Below, one piece after another: positions 35,512-47,017 of a stretch of DNA of 64,000 nucleotides (its first letter is position 1; every line of letters starts with the position of its first letter). The DNA lies in assembly GCA_905250885.1 (NCBI GenBank), contig CAJNOQ010000063.1, positions 1 to 64,000 on the forward strand. The letters are read 5' to 3'. The notes beneath the pieces are model-generated. The model had not been told where the DNA came from. It ran no database searches and saw only the letters and a program-made list of their open reading frames with translations. This DNA comes from Didymodactylos carnosus. Its lineage: Eukaryota; Rotifera; Eurotatoria; Philodinida; Philodinidae. The position numbers were made by a program, and so were the translations under genes.

Positions 35512-36481
35512 TGATAAGTTTTTTTCGATTCTCGTAATATGAAATGTGGTAATACACTAATAGAAAATACGACTATCTCGCTAGACTCAAATAAGATCAC
35601 CAATGTTGTTTATTACTGTTTCTTTCTCATTGTAGCGATTAATGGTCAAGGGGGATGTATGTGTAAGAGACAGAGAAAAGAAATTAAGAGAACGAATCTA
35701 GAACAAAAAAACAAATTAAATATTCGGCTCGAAAAAGATGAGTCATTCGCAGAACATGTATGAGTGAGAATAGAATAATAACGAAATAGATAAAAAATGA
35801 GCAGTCTTCTTGGAAATAAATCTTTTTCTAAACAGTTGAGAGGGAGAGGGGGCGTCATTTCCCTCAGCATTTGAAAAATTTTGCATTTCGTCATCCAAAT
35901 GGTTTTTATTTTGTTTAAAAAAGTAATCAATGACAAAGAAATTTGTTACGCCCCCTCTCGTCCGAGAAAATTTTCAAAATAACGTAGAAAATTTATTTAC
36001 AATCCCATTCTGAGCAGATCTTTGTAGAAAATTGAAGAGACAAGAAATAGAACAAGCGTGTTTCCCAACTTATATAAAGAGGAACGTAAATCGTTTTGAT
36101 CAAAAATAAGATCTATGAAACATTTTAGAAAATAGTCGAAAAAACTCATTGATAGCGAATAGAACTGCTTCCTGTAATCAGATGAGTTTTTGAACTACGG
36201 CAAACACAAAAAGCCTTCAAATAATGAAACAAGTAGAAAAAAATAAAATCTTAAACAGAGAAGATCATTATTCTCCAAATTACACGGAGAAATAAAACAA
36301 AAAAAAAACTGATGTACAAATTCTTTTGAAGAATGCGATCAACGCAATTTTTTTATCTAAGACTGGCTTTACTTGAATTTGTCGGATAAAATTGCCTTTT
36401 TGAGAAAAGTGATACATACATCCATATTTGTTTATGCTAATTATAAAATTAATATTTTTAGAAAGAAAACAGCAAGCGACA
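35512..36481. other. GSK-3 upstream region and MED8 3' flank
   Basis: It lies between two minus-strand genes. No coding sequence was recognised. An imperfect inverted pair, GAGGGGGCGTCATTTCC (35850) and TTTGTTACGCCCCCTCTC (35941), could form a stem with a loop of about 75 nt. Confidence 0.4.
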
Positions 36482-37219
36482 TTAACGTCGATTAGCCGCT
36501 CGTGCAACAAAGCGTGGAACGTTTACATGACGTGCTTGTGACGTCGATGGTTGTGCATTTATTGCGTCCGTATTCGACGTTGTTACTGCCGATTGTGTTT
36601 CGGCTATTTTTAGTCCAATTCCACTATTCATAGCTTCCATGAGACGTTTAGTATCTTCCGAATTATTGTAAGGTTGTAAATTATATTGTTTTTCTGTTTT
36701 TTCTGTTGCTTCTTTTGTTTTCATAAACATATTCGTGATACTATGAATAACAGAATTTAATTCTTGAACACGGCGTTGTACATCATTTTGTGTTGTAATT
36801 GTTGTTGTTGGAGCATTTTTATTATTTATATTCATCAACTGTTTTTCTCTTTCTTCGATATCTGGGTGATTTTTTGTACGTAATAGTGTTGGCATAAAAT
36901 CATGTGTAAATGTCGTTATACGACGCTCAGTCATCTGTTCTAATTGTGGATCTTTATCTTGGGATAAACACATTGGTATGATGCCATGTGAACGTAAGAT
37001 AGGCAATTTATCTTTAATTGTGTTGCGAATTGTCGTTATTTGGCTAGATAAGACATTCATTTGATCTAATAAATTTGGCCATGATAAATCAATTGTGTCT
37101 CCACCGTTTGGGACACCACGTTGTTCGTATTCGATTAAAAAATTTGATAAAGACTGTTTTAAATCACGAACTTTATCTGTACACTGTTTTACAGCTTGAT
37201 CAGCTTTGTCTGTATTCAT
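36482..37219 (-). CDS. MED8: Mediator complex subunit 8
   Basis: This single-exon gene encodes 245 residues. The MED8 hallmarks are present: an N-terminal coiled coil (KADQAVKQCTDKVRDLKQSL), SWPNLLDQMNVLSSQITTIRN (about 46-66), a conserved central part (IIPMCLSQDKDPQLEQMTERR, about 80-100) and FMPTLLRTKNHPDIEEREKQ. The second half is a coiled coil and a low-complexity Ser/Asn/Ala tail ending in ARAANRR. MED8 sits in the Mediator head module and links transcription factors to RNA polymerase II. The length is close to other animal MED8 proteins. It is flanked on both sides by minus-strand genes with about 1 kb spacers, so it probably has its own promoter. Confidence 0.9.
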   Translation of the reverse strand: MNTDKADQAVKQCTDKVRDLKQSLSNFLIEYEQRGVPNGGDTIDLSWPNLLDQMNVLSSQITTIRNTIKDKLPILRSHGIIPMCLSQDKDPQLEQMTERRITTFTHDFMPTLLRTKNHPDIEEREKQLMNINNKNAPTTTITTQNDVQRRVQELNSVIHSITNMFMKTKEATEKTEKQYNLQPYNNSEDTKRLMEAMNSGIGLKIAETQSAVTTSNTDAINAQPSTSQARHVNVPRFVARAANRR

Positions 37220-38239
37220 TCTATGATCTGAAAAGAAATATTAGCAGAAGCTTCTATGGTGCAGTATCTAAACACTTTTTTTTAGTTCTATTTTGTAATT
37301 AAATATTCGAAAGTAAATAAAAATCAGCCAAATTTTCTTATTAAAGCCTTTTTTTTAATTAATCATGTGTTTTTATGTGTCTGCATATGTGCGGAAGGAT
37401 GAAGGCAAAATTCGGCAGCCATGAATAGATTCTTAATAGTCAGTACCTCATTTGCATTTTATTTGACGAAATATGTTTACATTAGATTATGATAAAACTT
37501 TATGAATTAAATATAGGTGAAATTAATTATTTTTCTTCCGTTTAAATTGGTATGAAAAACCTGTCGAATCATTCGTGAATAATACAGAAGTTAGCGACAT
37601 CTTACGAACAGATCGTTATGTCTCGAATCAATGAAGAATAATACATAAAACCTGAAACTTAAATGTGGTGAGTTGTTTCAGATTAGAAATGTAAGAAATA
37701 GATTTTTATCGCCACGGCATTTCTTGATAAACTTCAGATATTTCAGACTGAAGTTTGGATCGAGGAACGTAATGCTGAACATATCTCTTTATTTTCTATG
37801 TTCAATCATGTATAAAACCCTTTTAGAATTCAGTTCTTACCATGAAGAACAATTTAACAAAGAACAATAATTTTGAAGACGCCTGTCCGTCAAAATGCTG
37901 AATTTTTTTAAAAAATATAATGGATAATAGGAAAAGCGTCAATATTGCGTTGGAAAACATTAAGCTGAGATAAAATAAAAATATTTTAGTGAAAGGATTA
38001 TCTAAACACGTTTATACAGTAATCATTAATATGTGCAAGGTAAGATCGACCGAACACTGAACTACTATCACAAATTAAAAATAAATGAAAGTATCAGTAT
38101 GCTTATATAGCTTCCCCATTTTGCATTTTCGGTTGTCGTATACTCCCAAATTGAAGCAGGAAAGCTCTTTCAGTCAATAGAATACATAAAAAACAATTCA
38201 TTCAATAGCTTATTGTTCAATAAATAATACATCGAAAAC
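37220..38239. other. MED8 upstream region and FAM221 3' flank
   Basis: AT-rich, with no coding sequence recognised. AATAAA words close to the FAM221 stop on the minus strand would suit its polyadenylation. Confidence 0.4.
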
Positions 38240-39822
38240 TCATTTTTTAATATGTCTTTGCGGTGAAGTGCCGCTTTTTCGACTACCCGTCGTTAATTGA
38301 GCATCTGAATTATAGGGATTTTCCGGTGCTTTAACCGATTTTGACAGATGTTGCTAAAAATATAAGAATAGTCATGATTGGATTTTCAATAATATAAGTC
38401 ATATTCATATGCTGATGAGATCGCTGTGTTTATGAAATGTATTCCTTTTTTTCTCTTGCGTTCTGTCTATAGTATACGTATGTATATGTTCTGTTATGAT
38501 AAAATTTTAAGAATTTGCCGGGACGGTCTGACTTACGACAGCCAAGAGGTAGGTATAACTAGCCCATAACATCCTTTCTCTTACTCGTTCTTTATATCTT
38601 CTTTCATAGTAATCTAATTCACTTTCGCCACCACGTCGTAATTGATTTTGAGCTTCTTGACCTATAAATAGAATCTGCAATTAAATAGTAATAATTTATC
38701 TTAGAACGTCTTGCGCACTGCTAGGATCGAGTGCGGCGTGTGTCCGTAATATCGGGTGATCTGCCGCTGTGATTGGTTGATTTAAAAATTCATCACTCGG
38801 TCGACCTAAATGCATTAATAGATATAGATCCTTAATAACTTTAACTCGGACCATAAAGATGAGTAAAGCGAACGAAACAAGCTGTTTTCGATATAACTTG
38901 TATGATTACCATACCTCTACCACTTTCATCTAATCGAAGATATCCTTCAGCCAATGAACTAAAGCCCGTCATTCCACCCATTGCTTTGTAAGGCGTAGCA
39001 TACGATCCCGTTGGATGACCACGTTTTTCTCGCTCTTCTGCTGTCTCCACAAGTGTGAAATGCTTATTAGCTGCTGTGCCACAGCCACATGTGAATGGGG
39101 TACTGAAACCTGAACAAGCGCAGCCTAAAAGAGAAAAAACCTGTTATTGATAGATCGCCTCAACAGTGTATAATTATACCTTTTTTACATTTGTACGGTG
39201 GATTTGTAGAATGATGTTCTAAAGCATGTTTACATCTGCAATTAGGATCACTAGTGCCTGATGAATTTGCTGCGTAATCAAATGAAACACAGCGACAACC
39301 AGAGGCACGACATGGAAGAAGAATTGGACGATCATTTGGTATTTGTTGAAAATCAGTTTTGTGCTCAGTGAATCTTTTTTAACAATAGAAACGGTTCGTC
39401 ATATATGTGATAAAAATTTCTCAATCACTAACTTACCTATGTCGACATAGACATTTGTGCTGTGGTCCGACTAGAATACAATCCATTCCCTCTGGATTCA
39501 CCCACGATACGTATAAACGATTATGCAAACGCTAAGGGTATAAAAAATCTTGAATAATTAAATAATATGAGAGATCTATGATCTTTTACCATGGGCAAGA
39601 CACGATTTTTGTACGCTTCAAATTCTTCGGGCGTAAACATTTGGCCTCCGTCATCGTCACCCACAATTCTAAATGTGTATAATTTATTGTTTTTTTCAAG
39701 TATATGTAAATAATAGAAGAAACTAATACATACGCTCGATATTCAAAATAAGCGTCCACATGAGCTGCAGCATTAGGAGGTGCTTGAATGTATTCACCGG
39801 GAGCTCTTCTATTTGCCATCAA
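38240..39822 (-). CDS. FAM221: FAM221 family cysteine-rich protein
   Basis: Exons 39734-39822, 39590-39668, 39437-39531, 39180-39373, 38924-39124, 38719-38805, 38537-38661 and 38240-38353 join to 327 residues. The family core is clear: LYVSWVNPEGMDCILVGPQH, KCLCRHR, then Cys-rich CRASGCRCVSF, DPNCRCKHALEHH, KCKKGCACSGFSTPFTCGCG, HFTLVETAEERE, and the end motif AMGGMTGFSSLAEGYLRLDE. The repeated Cys/His pairs suggest zinc binding. The family is animal-wide and its biochemical role is unknown, with expression of relatives linked to cilia and testis. I cannot tell FAM221A from FAM221B. The donor of exon 6 (GCA|GTGCGC) is the least certain splice site. An in-frame second Met one codon later may be the real start. 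Confidence 0.9.
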
Positions 39823-41967
39823 TTTATTTTCTTATTCTATCTCAAATATCATATGTGAAAAAACAATAAATAGTATGGTTTAATTTAGTAGTAGATCTGA
39901 CATATTAGGAAAAACAACAATAGGTTCATACCATGTATTCTTTTGAATAGATTAAAAGCGTTAGCAATTTCACTAAAAAATTGTAGTAAATCAAAATCAC
40001 TAGAAATTCAAAGAAAGCTTGGATAAAAAGGATATTATCTAATAGGATCTAAAATTTTCGAGTTTTTGGCTAGTTTGAAGGCTTTCAGCTGGAAACATCT
40101 TTACTTACAATTTTAAATCTATAAATTTTATTCGTCATAAGAGAATTTTAATAGAAAACCTTTTCTAGGAGAACCATGTAATTTTAGATTATGCCGTTCA
40201 GTGCTAAGAACAAAACATTTTTCGAAGACTTTCAAAGGTGGCTTCAACATATAAGATGATTTTTTTATAGTGCAGGAAACTACGTACCATCTTCCTAGAA
40301 AGTCAGAAATCTCCCATTAAAATCTCAAGACGATGAAAATTGAGGTAGCTTTTGGTGATGAGGACTGCTGTTTAAATGGGGCTCTGGTTGCTTTTTCTCT
40401 TCGTTTCGCGTTAAAAATCGCGATTTTGACAGGAAATAGGTAAATTGAAGCGGGATTACATTACATCTTGGTGACTTTCTCATGCACCGAACATCTCACA
40501 ATCTTGAAATAGAAACTTTTTTTTTATTCGAATGCTGCACTGATGTTTCAATAAAAGCAAATCAACTGTGCGATCTCAAACAATTTTCTAAAAATATTTC
40601 GATCCCACAATTTCAACAAAGAAACGATAGCCTAATCAAAATAATTTTTTTTTCATGTAGAGAACAATTTTTTTCACCTTTTCCCTATTCAGGTGACATA
40701 AAAAAATAAGCTATTGAGTACAAAACTTTCTTTTCTTTTTAAACATCGAATAATTCCCTAACTGTCTCCGCCCGACTGTGTATAAAGAATTCTTATATCT
40801 TCCGTTTACTTGGAAGTAACTGGTGGAGAAAAGTAATATCCGAGGGTTTTTTATCAAATACTTTGATACGGAAGGTCTAGTGGAACAAGAAAACATGAAT
40901 AGAGAAACCAGAAAATCTTTCTTGCAGAAGGTCTATGACTACAGTTTTTGACTAAAGTGAAATTTAATTTTTCGTACGAGCACTAGTCTCGCTTTTCTAG
41001 ACCACTGCTGTGCTAGTCGTCTATAAGTCAAAGTCTTTAACACGAATATTGCGCGAAAAAGCAATTTTTTTCTCGTCACTAATACCATTTGTTATATGTG
41101 ATTTTTTTTCTATTGAAAAACTAAATAAATAAGAAAGAAAAATATTTAGCTCGTACGAAAAATATTATCTCTCTGGTTTTGAGTTATTCTAAAAAAAATG
41201 AGCTTCTCGATTTCACTGCCTTTTTTCCAATTTTAAGAACTTTCTTTCTAAATATTTTACAATTGGCAACTCTGGAAACGTTTCTCCCTTGTAAATAGAC
41301 ATGTCAGTTGTTCTTGAGTACAGAAGATGCGCAATAAGATGTCTACCATCATGCCAGGTTTTCATTCGCGTTACTACGTGAATCAGAGGCTATAGAGGTC
41401 ACACACGTATACGACTATAATAAAGACAACCGACTTTTTAAAAAAATGCCTAGCTGTGATTGGACAAATGGTATCAAACAAAACGAACGGAATGCATAAC
41501 ATATTTCAACATATGTGTGATAAAAATTGTTTTCTGAGGATAGAATTCTGAATTTTTTATCAGTCAAGTAGTTTGTGATAGGTATCTGATAGAAGTGATA
41601 GAATTTATCATGAAACAGAGTTTCTGAAACTGTCTCTCAACCAAAAGGCGCTAGTTTATATTTTTATTTTCTGCGTATTTTTTGACCAGACTTGACTTGG
41701 GAGAAAAAATTTCTCACATCAACTTGACATGAAAATTTTTTTAATGACTTGTCCAACTCTGATCACTGTACTAGAGGAAAGTTTGAAGTTATATCTGGCA
41801 AAATTAGTCGGATATCTGCTTCATCTTCTTGTACCCTCTGATAAAATGTGCACGTATGAGTTGTTTTTACCAGAGTAAATTCAGAAAAGGAATGCTGTAG
41901 TTGGAATTTTACAAACAATTTTCGTGAAGAAAGATCGTATCATTCAGTTTGTAGATGTATAAAAGAT
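39823..41967. other. Divergent intergenic region between FAM221 and NDUFAF4
   Basis: It should hold two divergent promoters. No coding sequence, large repeat or specific regulatory element was recognised in these 2.1 kb. Confidence 0.4.
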
Positions 41968-42678
41968 ATGGGTGCAATCGTTGGAAAAGGACGTCGGGCA
42001 CTTCGTATGTATAACATTGAGAACCGTGTTGAAAAATTGATTAGTAAAGATATTAAAGAGAAACCAGCCATGTCGCCAAGATTTCCAACAGAAGAAAGGT
42101 ATCTTAGCGAAAGTAGGCTATTATGTACATCATTACAGTTTTCTGTTCTATTTACACAGCTTTATGTAATTCTAGCAGTTTTACCAGAAGCAATTCATGA
42201 AAAAAATGAACAATTATTAGAGAATTTAAAAGATGTCAAAGTTTATTCGAGTGGTGATACAACAGATTTATTTCAACGTCAATTAAATGAAACTCGACAT
42301 GCGCACCGTCATTACTCTGACACAAAGTCACAATTAAAATCAGTTATGAATAAAGAAGAAGACCCATTTGGTTACATTGAACCACTTCAAATTCCTACTG
42401 GTCACATAACAATTCGTCAGTTTCTCACCTATTTACAACAACGCGTTGATAAACCGGACGAGTTTAATGTTGAACATTTTTCAAATATGTATAAACTGAA
42501 ACCGTCATTAGCTGAAAACTTACTTCGTTATCATTATTTACTAATTCGACAAGAAATTACGAGACCACCAGTAGAACCCAAAATTCGAATCTATGATGCT
42601 CTAGGTAATATAGCAGACATTGAAGATGAAGCACACAAAAAATTACCAAGTTCACAAAAAAATGAATTTATTAATTAA
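41968..42678 (+). CDS. NDUFAF4: Complex I assembly factor NDUFAF4
   Basis: The start MGAIVGKGRRALRMYNIENR matches the family N-terminus (MGA.V.RA.R.FN.ENR), which carries a myristoylatable Gly2. Further matches are SPRFPTEE, PEAIHEKNEQLLENLKDVKV, IPTGHITIRQFLTYL and NVEHFSNMYKLKPSLAENLLRY. NDUFAF4 works with NDUFAF3 on the mitochondrial inner membrane to assemble complex I. The unspliced frame gives 236 residues, but a 63-nt segment at 42113-42175 (GTAGGC...TTCTAG) is hydrophobic, has no counterpart in the family and has intron ends and intron length. It is probably a spliced in-frame intron, leaving 215 residues. Confidence 0.9.
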   Translation: MGAIVGKGRRALRMYNIENRVEKLISKDIKEKPAMSPRFPTEERYLSESRLLCTSLQFSVLFTQLYVILAVLPEAIHEKNEQLLENLKDVKVYSSGDTTDLFQRQLNETRHAHRHYSDTKSQLKSVMNKEEDPFGYIEPLQIPTGHITIRQFLTYLQQRVDKPDEFNVEHFSNMYKLKPSLAENLLRYHYLLIRQEITRPPVEPKIRIYDALGNIADIEDEAHKKLPSSQKNEFIN

Positions 42679-43020
42679 CCAATTTTCTTTATATGCTTAG
42701 ACGCCTAGTTTTTACGTACATTTATTGTTCTGTAGGAAAATTGTTTTTTTTTTAACATTTACAGTATAGATCTCTTTCACAAACTAAACTGGAAAAATGA
42801 AGAAAAAGCACCAGTTTTATACAATTGATCTAGATCATATTAAACATTTGGTTTGTACTGAGAAATGATTGGATTCTTTAAAGCAGTTATTTTTTTCTTT
42901 GAAAGAATGAAGAACATCTGATTTAACTTCGCTCGTATACAATAATCGGTAAAAGATGCTCTTCATTTAAATAATTAATCGAATGAGGGAGGAAAAGGGA
43001 GATGAGTCTATCTCATGTGC
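42679..43020. other. Convergent 3' flank of NDUFAF4 and ANKUB1
   Basis: Only about 340 bp separate the two stop codons. No coding sequence or structured element is seen. The two 3' UTRs may overlap. Confidence 0.4.
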
Positions 43021-45977
43021 TCATTCAAATGTTCGTTTACTTTGATTTAAAGAAAATTCAATTCCTAAATTAACTTTTTTAATCCATGATTTTTTCGTAA
43101 ACGCTGTTGCTTCAATCATACTTTGCAGAGCGAGATCAGACAATGATAAAGTTGAAGAACTTTCCCAATCACCAATCAGTTCATGTCGTATTTTATCATC
43201 TGATCTCAACACAAATCGATAATCAATCTTTTTTGCCTCTCGAGGTAGCAGTAATTTCACCTCCTTTACTTCCGGTAATATCGATGTTCGATTTTTGTGC
43301 TTTTTTCGTGCAACAACCTTCTTTTTCGTTTTCTCAAGTTCTTTTTGTTTATTGTTGATTATTCGTGTTCTTGGAGCAGTACTTTCCGCTTCTAATTTAC
43401 GTTTCTTCTTCTCAGCAAGTAAACTGGCAATATTTGGATCAACTGGTGCTGTTTGAACGGCAGCAGTACTTGCTCGCTGAGTATGCCACTCATTTTCACG
43501 TTGTTTTACATTTGCCCATTCATTTCCGCTTAGATGTCTTAGTGTGCGACCATCTTTATCCGGTTTGTACATCATTTCTTTGATTAAACGAAAACGATTA
43601 GTAAATAAACGTATTCGTATTGGAATATAGGCTGATTCAGTTGACGATTGTGCAGATGATCGAATATCTTTAGTAGGAGAAAATATTGTTATCCTTGAAT
43701 TTGACCGTGGTTTACTCGATGCAGTTTTCTACAAAAAAAATAGAGCAGACAAAATTTTTTATTAAAATGATTTGACATTTTTCATATTTGAAATGGAAAA
43801 TATATTTATTAACTGAATACCTGCTTTCGATCTTGATCTGGTGTATTATGCGGTATAATCGATTGCATTGAAATTTGTGCATTAACATCATCCATAATCG
43901 ATAATATGTGATCTTCCTCTTCCAAAATTGTATTATGTTGTTCACCTGTTCCATCGCTAATAAAACCAACTTCGATTAGATTAATAACATTGCGAAGTAA
44001 TAATGTTTCTAATCGAAATATTCCCGACACTTTATTCCAAAGTTTTCTACCAGTTGTTTTTCCTGAATAGAGTGTGTTTGTATTGCCTGTTCGACTACCT
44101 GGACGTTGTTGGCCAGCAATTTTGGTATATAAAGTATTTAAAACGTTGAAACTGAAAATAGCTATACAAATTCAGACTAAAAATACTTTGAAACAGGTGT
44201 TTTAGAATTTAATTTTAAACATCGAAGCATTTAGCGATTCAATTCTGTTACTTCCCAAACTCCGCACACTTTTAATTAATTTCAAATTAAGATCGAAGAA
44301 TCTTAGCGGTAGATGGGTGAAAGTGTGCAGAATATAACAGGAAACTATTCAATTTCTCATATTTTTCAAAGATTTAAATGCTTTGGTTGACATTCTAGAC
44401 ATGTGTATAGCTAACTAAGTTTTGTGTTTTTACCTTTTCAAATGATTTTCCATTTGTTTTGCTTTTAATTTTTCATGGTCATCTATAAAATAGATAGTAC
44501 GTGCTTTTTCTTTTGCATATTCGGCTGTTGAATAAAAATCGCAAAAATCATTGTTGTATCCATCTATTAATAATTTATAACCTAATAGACCACTAACATT
44601 AATTGGCCTTTTTTTCAATGAACTAAATTGTGATCCTTTTCTTAAATAACATTTTTCTCTAGCACGATCAGCCCATGATTTTAATGCATACATTTGTTTA
44701 CTTGTTATTGTCACATTTTTAGATAATTTAATACCACCAAATTGTTTAGTAAGAATAAATAAGGCTATTTCACGATGTTTTGATTGTAGAACAGGATCTG
44801 ATTTCTGTTGTCGTAATGCTAACCGCCACGGAGAAATTCCATAACCATCGGTTTTTTGAAGAATAGTTGATTGTACGCTACCGAACAATAAAACAATACC
44901 AACTTGAACACTTTCAATTGCCTCATGGATAGGACCTTAAAAATAATTAATATTGACAAATTTTTTCTTAAATGATTATACATTTATACAAACATCGAAA
45001 ATAGTCTGGATGTTTTGATAGTGATGCACACCATTGACGAGACGGATGATGACCTACGGGTTTATCAGCTCTTGCACCAATATTAATCAATGCTCGCGCC
45101 TATAAAAATAATGACTAAAAAAAATAGAAAAAACAGTGATATTAACGAACCAAATCAACGTTGCCATAATGAGCTGAGATATATAAGGCAACTTGAAGCA
45201 TATACTGTTTAACAAGTTCATCATGACTCAATAATGTTAATACGGCTTTTGTATAACCTATAAATATAATAAATATATTTACTATGATAAAATTATTCGA
45301 AAGTTAAATATACCTTTAATAGCATAACTATAAAAATCACTCCATCCTACCCAAGTTTGAATGGTGAGTGTTGAACGAGGTTCTAAACACGAAAAGAAAT
45401 ATAATAGGAGAATATAGAAAAATTATATCATCTATTTGATTATTTTTTTAATTAATAACCTATGTCATATGAAGATAGTGTAAAATGATCAAATAATTCA
45501 TTGTTATTATCCACTACTAGGCGAAATGCCGATAATGGCAGACCAGTTTTTCTACTAGCAATAATTCTCATTTGAATTATCGTTGTATCAATTGGATGAA
45601 GGTTATCATCATATATGTCAAACATTTCACCTCTTATCGGTAAAAAAAATCGATAATTTGGTATCTAAGAAGAAGACAAAGAGAATTAAAAAAAAGGTGT
45701 ATTTATAATCTAATTTATGTGTGTTTACTTTATCTTCTCGTATAGTACATTTAACTGTTGCACCAGAGTCTATGCTTAAATCATCTATATACCATTCTTC
45801 TTTCAATGGTGTATTATCGTATAATAATACTAAACGTCTATTTGTTTTTTCACTACAATTTGATTCAAAATGAAAACGATGTTCTAACCATCTTAATAAA
45901 TCAGCAACAGTAGAGCCTTGTTTACCATTGTAAATCACTCGTTCACCTGTTGTTGTAAACTGAATAAGAAAATACAT
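43021..45977 (-). CDS. ANKUB1: Ankyrin repeat and ubiquitin domain protein 1
   Basis: Exons 45729-45977, 45460-45664, 45314-45382, 45151-45257, 44994-45099, 44434-44935, 43821-44151 and 43021-43728 join to 758 residues. The start MYFLIQF was chosen because the ubiquitin-like domain begins there (about 1-83, with RRLVLLYDNTPLKEEWYIDD). A second ubiquitin-like stretch follows (about 84-150). Then come QTWVGWSDFYSYAIKG and ankyrin-like helices: VALYISAHYGNVDLARALIN, IGARADKPVGHHPSRQWCAS, CPIHEAIESVQVG and SPWRLALRQQ. This order matches vertebrate ANKUB1 closely, including the GVHPYRAWC-like word. The C-terminal half is basic and low complexity (EKTKKKVVARKKHKNR). Cellular function is not established; a ubiquitin-linked scaffold is inferred from the domains. 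Confidence 0.9.
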
Positions 45978-46556
45978 TTTAATCAACAAAACGGTTATCC
46001 AAGTATGGAGCACGATTTCTATTGTTTTATATCAAATAATAAGAAGAAAAAGGCAACTTTTTTTTTTCATTTTAGATCTCTCACCATAATAAATAGGAGA
46101 AAGAAAATTTATGAATTTAAATGCGAAAACATGTAAATTTCTTTTACTTTTAAGGTTTCATTAGCATGCTATCATTCATTATTTTATTTAGGTTCGCGAA
46201 TATTCAATTAATAACTCTAACATTGGGAAAGTTACTAAGAACTTAATTAGATACTTAAAAGGGCATCAATAGGATTATTTAGTAATAAATCAAGACACCT
46301 AATTTAGTGATACTATTGCATTCAATATATTTTATATCATAAATTCAATTGTTTATTTTCGAAAGAAGATTATTGAATATCAATAGTATTAAAAGTATCC
46401 AGCAACTTTTCAAAGAATGTATAGTACAAGTCAAGGTCCAGAATCGGACTCTCAAAAATATGAAATTTCTCTTCGTTCTTCAAAACTCGTTCGACTTCTA
46501 TCACAATAGTATAGACTAGATATTCAAACACTGTTAGTAAATGGTAAATTAACGTG

Positions 46557-47017
46557 ATTAAAAAACGTAATAGTTGTTATTGTTAAGATACTAACAGATT
46601 CACACTCAATCTTGGAATAATCTTAGATAAAGTATGGCTCCCATTTAAATGCTAAGTAGTTTTTATTAAATTCTAAGTAAAAAGTAATTTTTTTCTAAGT
46701 AATTTATTAAAAATAATTATATCTTTTGAGAAACAAGCAGAAATATGGTTTAATGGCTCACTCTCATACTCTCCACGCATCCCCCTCACCGCCCCCAGTC
46801 ACACAAAAATATAGCTTACTAAAGTAGAAATTAACTTAACATTTAATAAAAATTACTTAGCAAAAAAATAGTAGTCATAAAGTATAACCTATTCTTAATA
46901 AGATCTTATTAAGCTCTTAACAAATTTTATCAAATCTTAGAATTTTTGAATCTCATGATTGTAGTAAGATTTGTCTAAGTTCTTAGTAAAATTCGAGTGA
47001 GTTTCTCACTACGGAAG
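46557..47017. repeat. Copy A of the AAGATCTTA repeat family
   Basis: The left part (ACGTAATAGTTGTTATTG... then ACTCAATCTTGGAATAATC) and the right end (GTAAGATTTGTCTAAGTTCT ... GAGTTTCTCACTA) line up with 50645-50880. Lengths differ and the centre is diverged. The left edge is approximate. Confidence 0.5.

Noticed and set aside
36280-36510. 76-codon minus frame overlapping the MED8 end
   Set aside because: It overlaps the MED8 stop region, has no domain and is most likely 3' UTR.
38411-38450. CTGATGA followed by GAAA, as in a hammerhead ribozyme core
   Set aside because: The 15 nt between the two motifs cannot form stem II, and no stems I or III pair around them.
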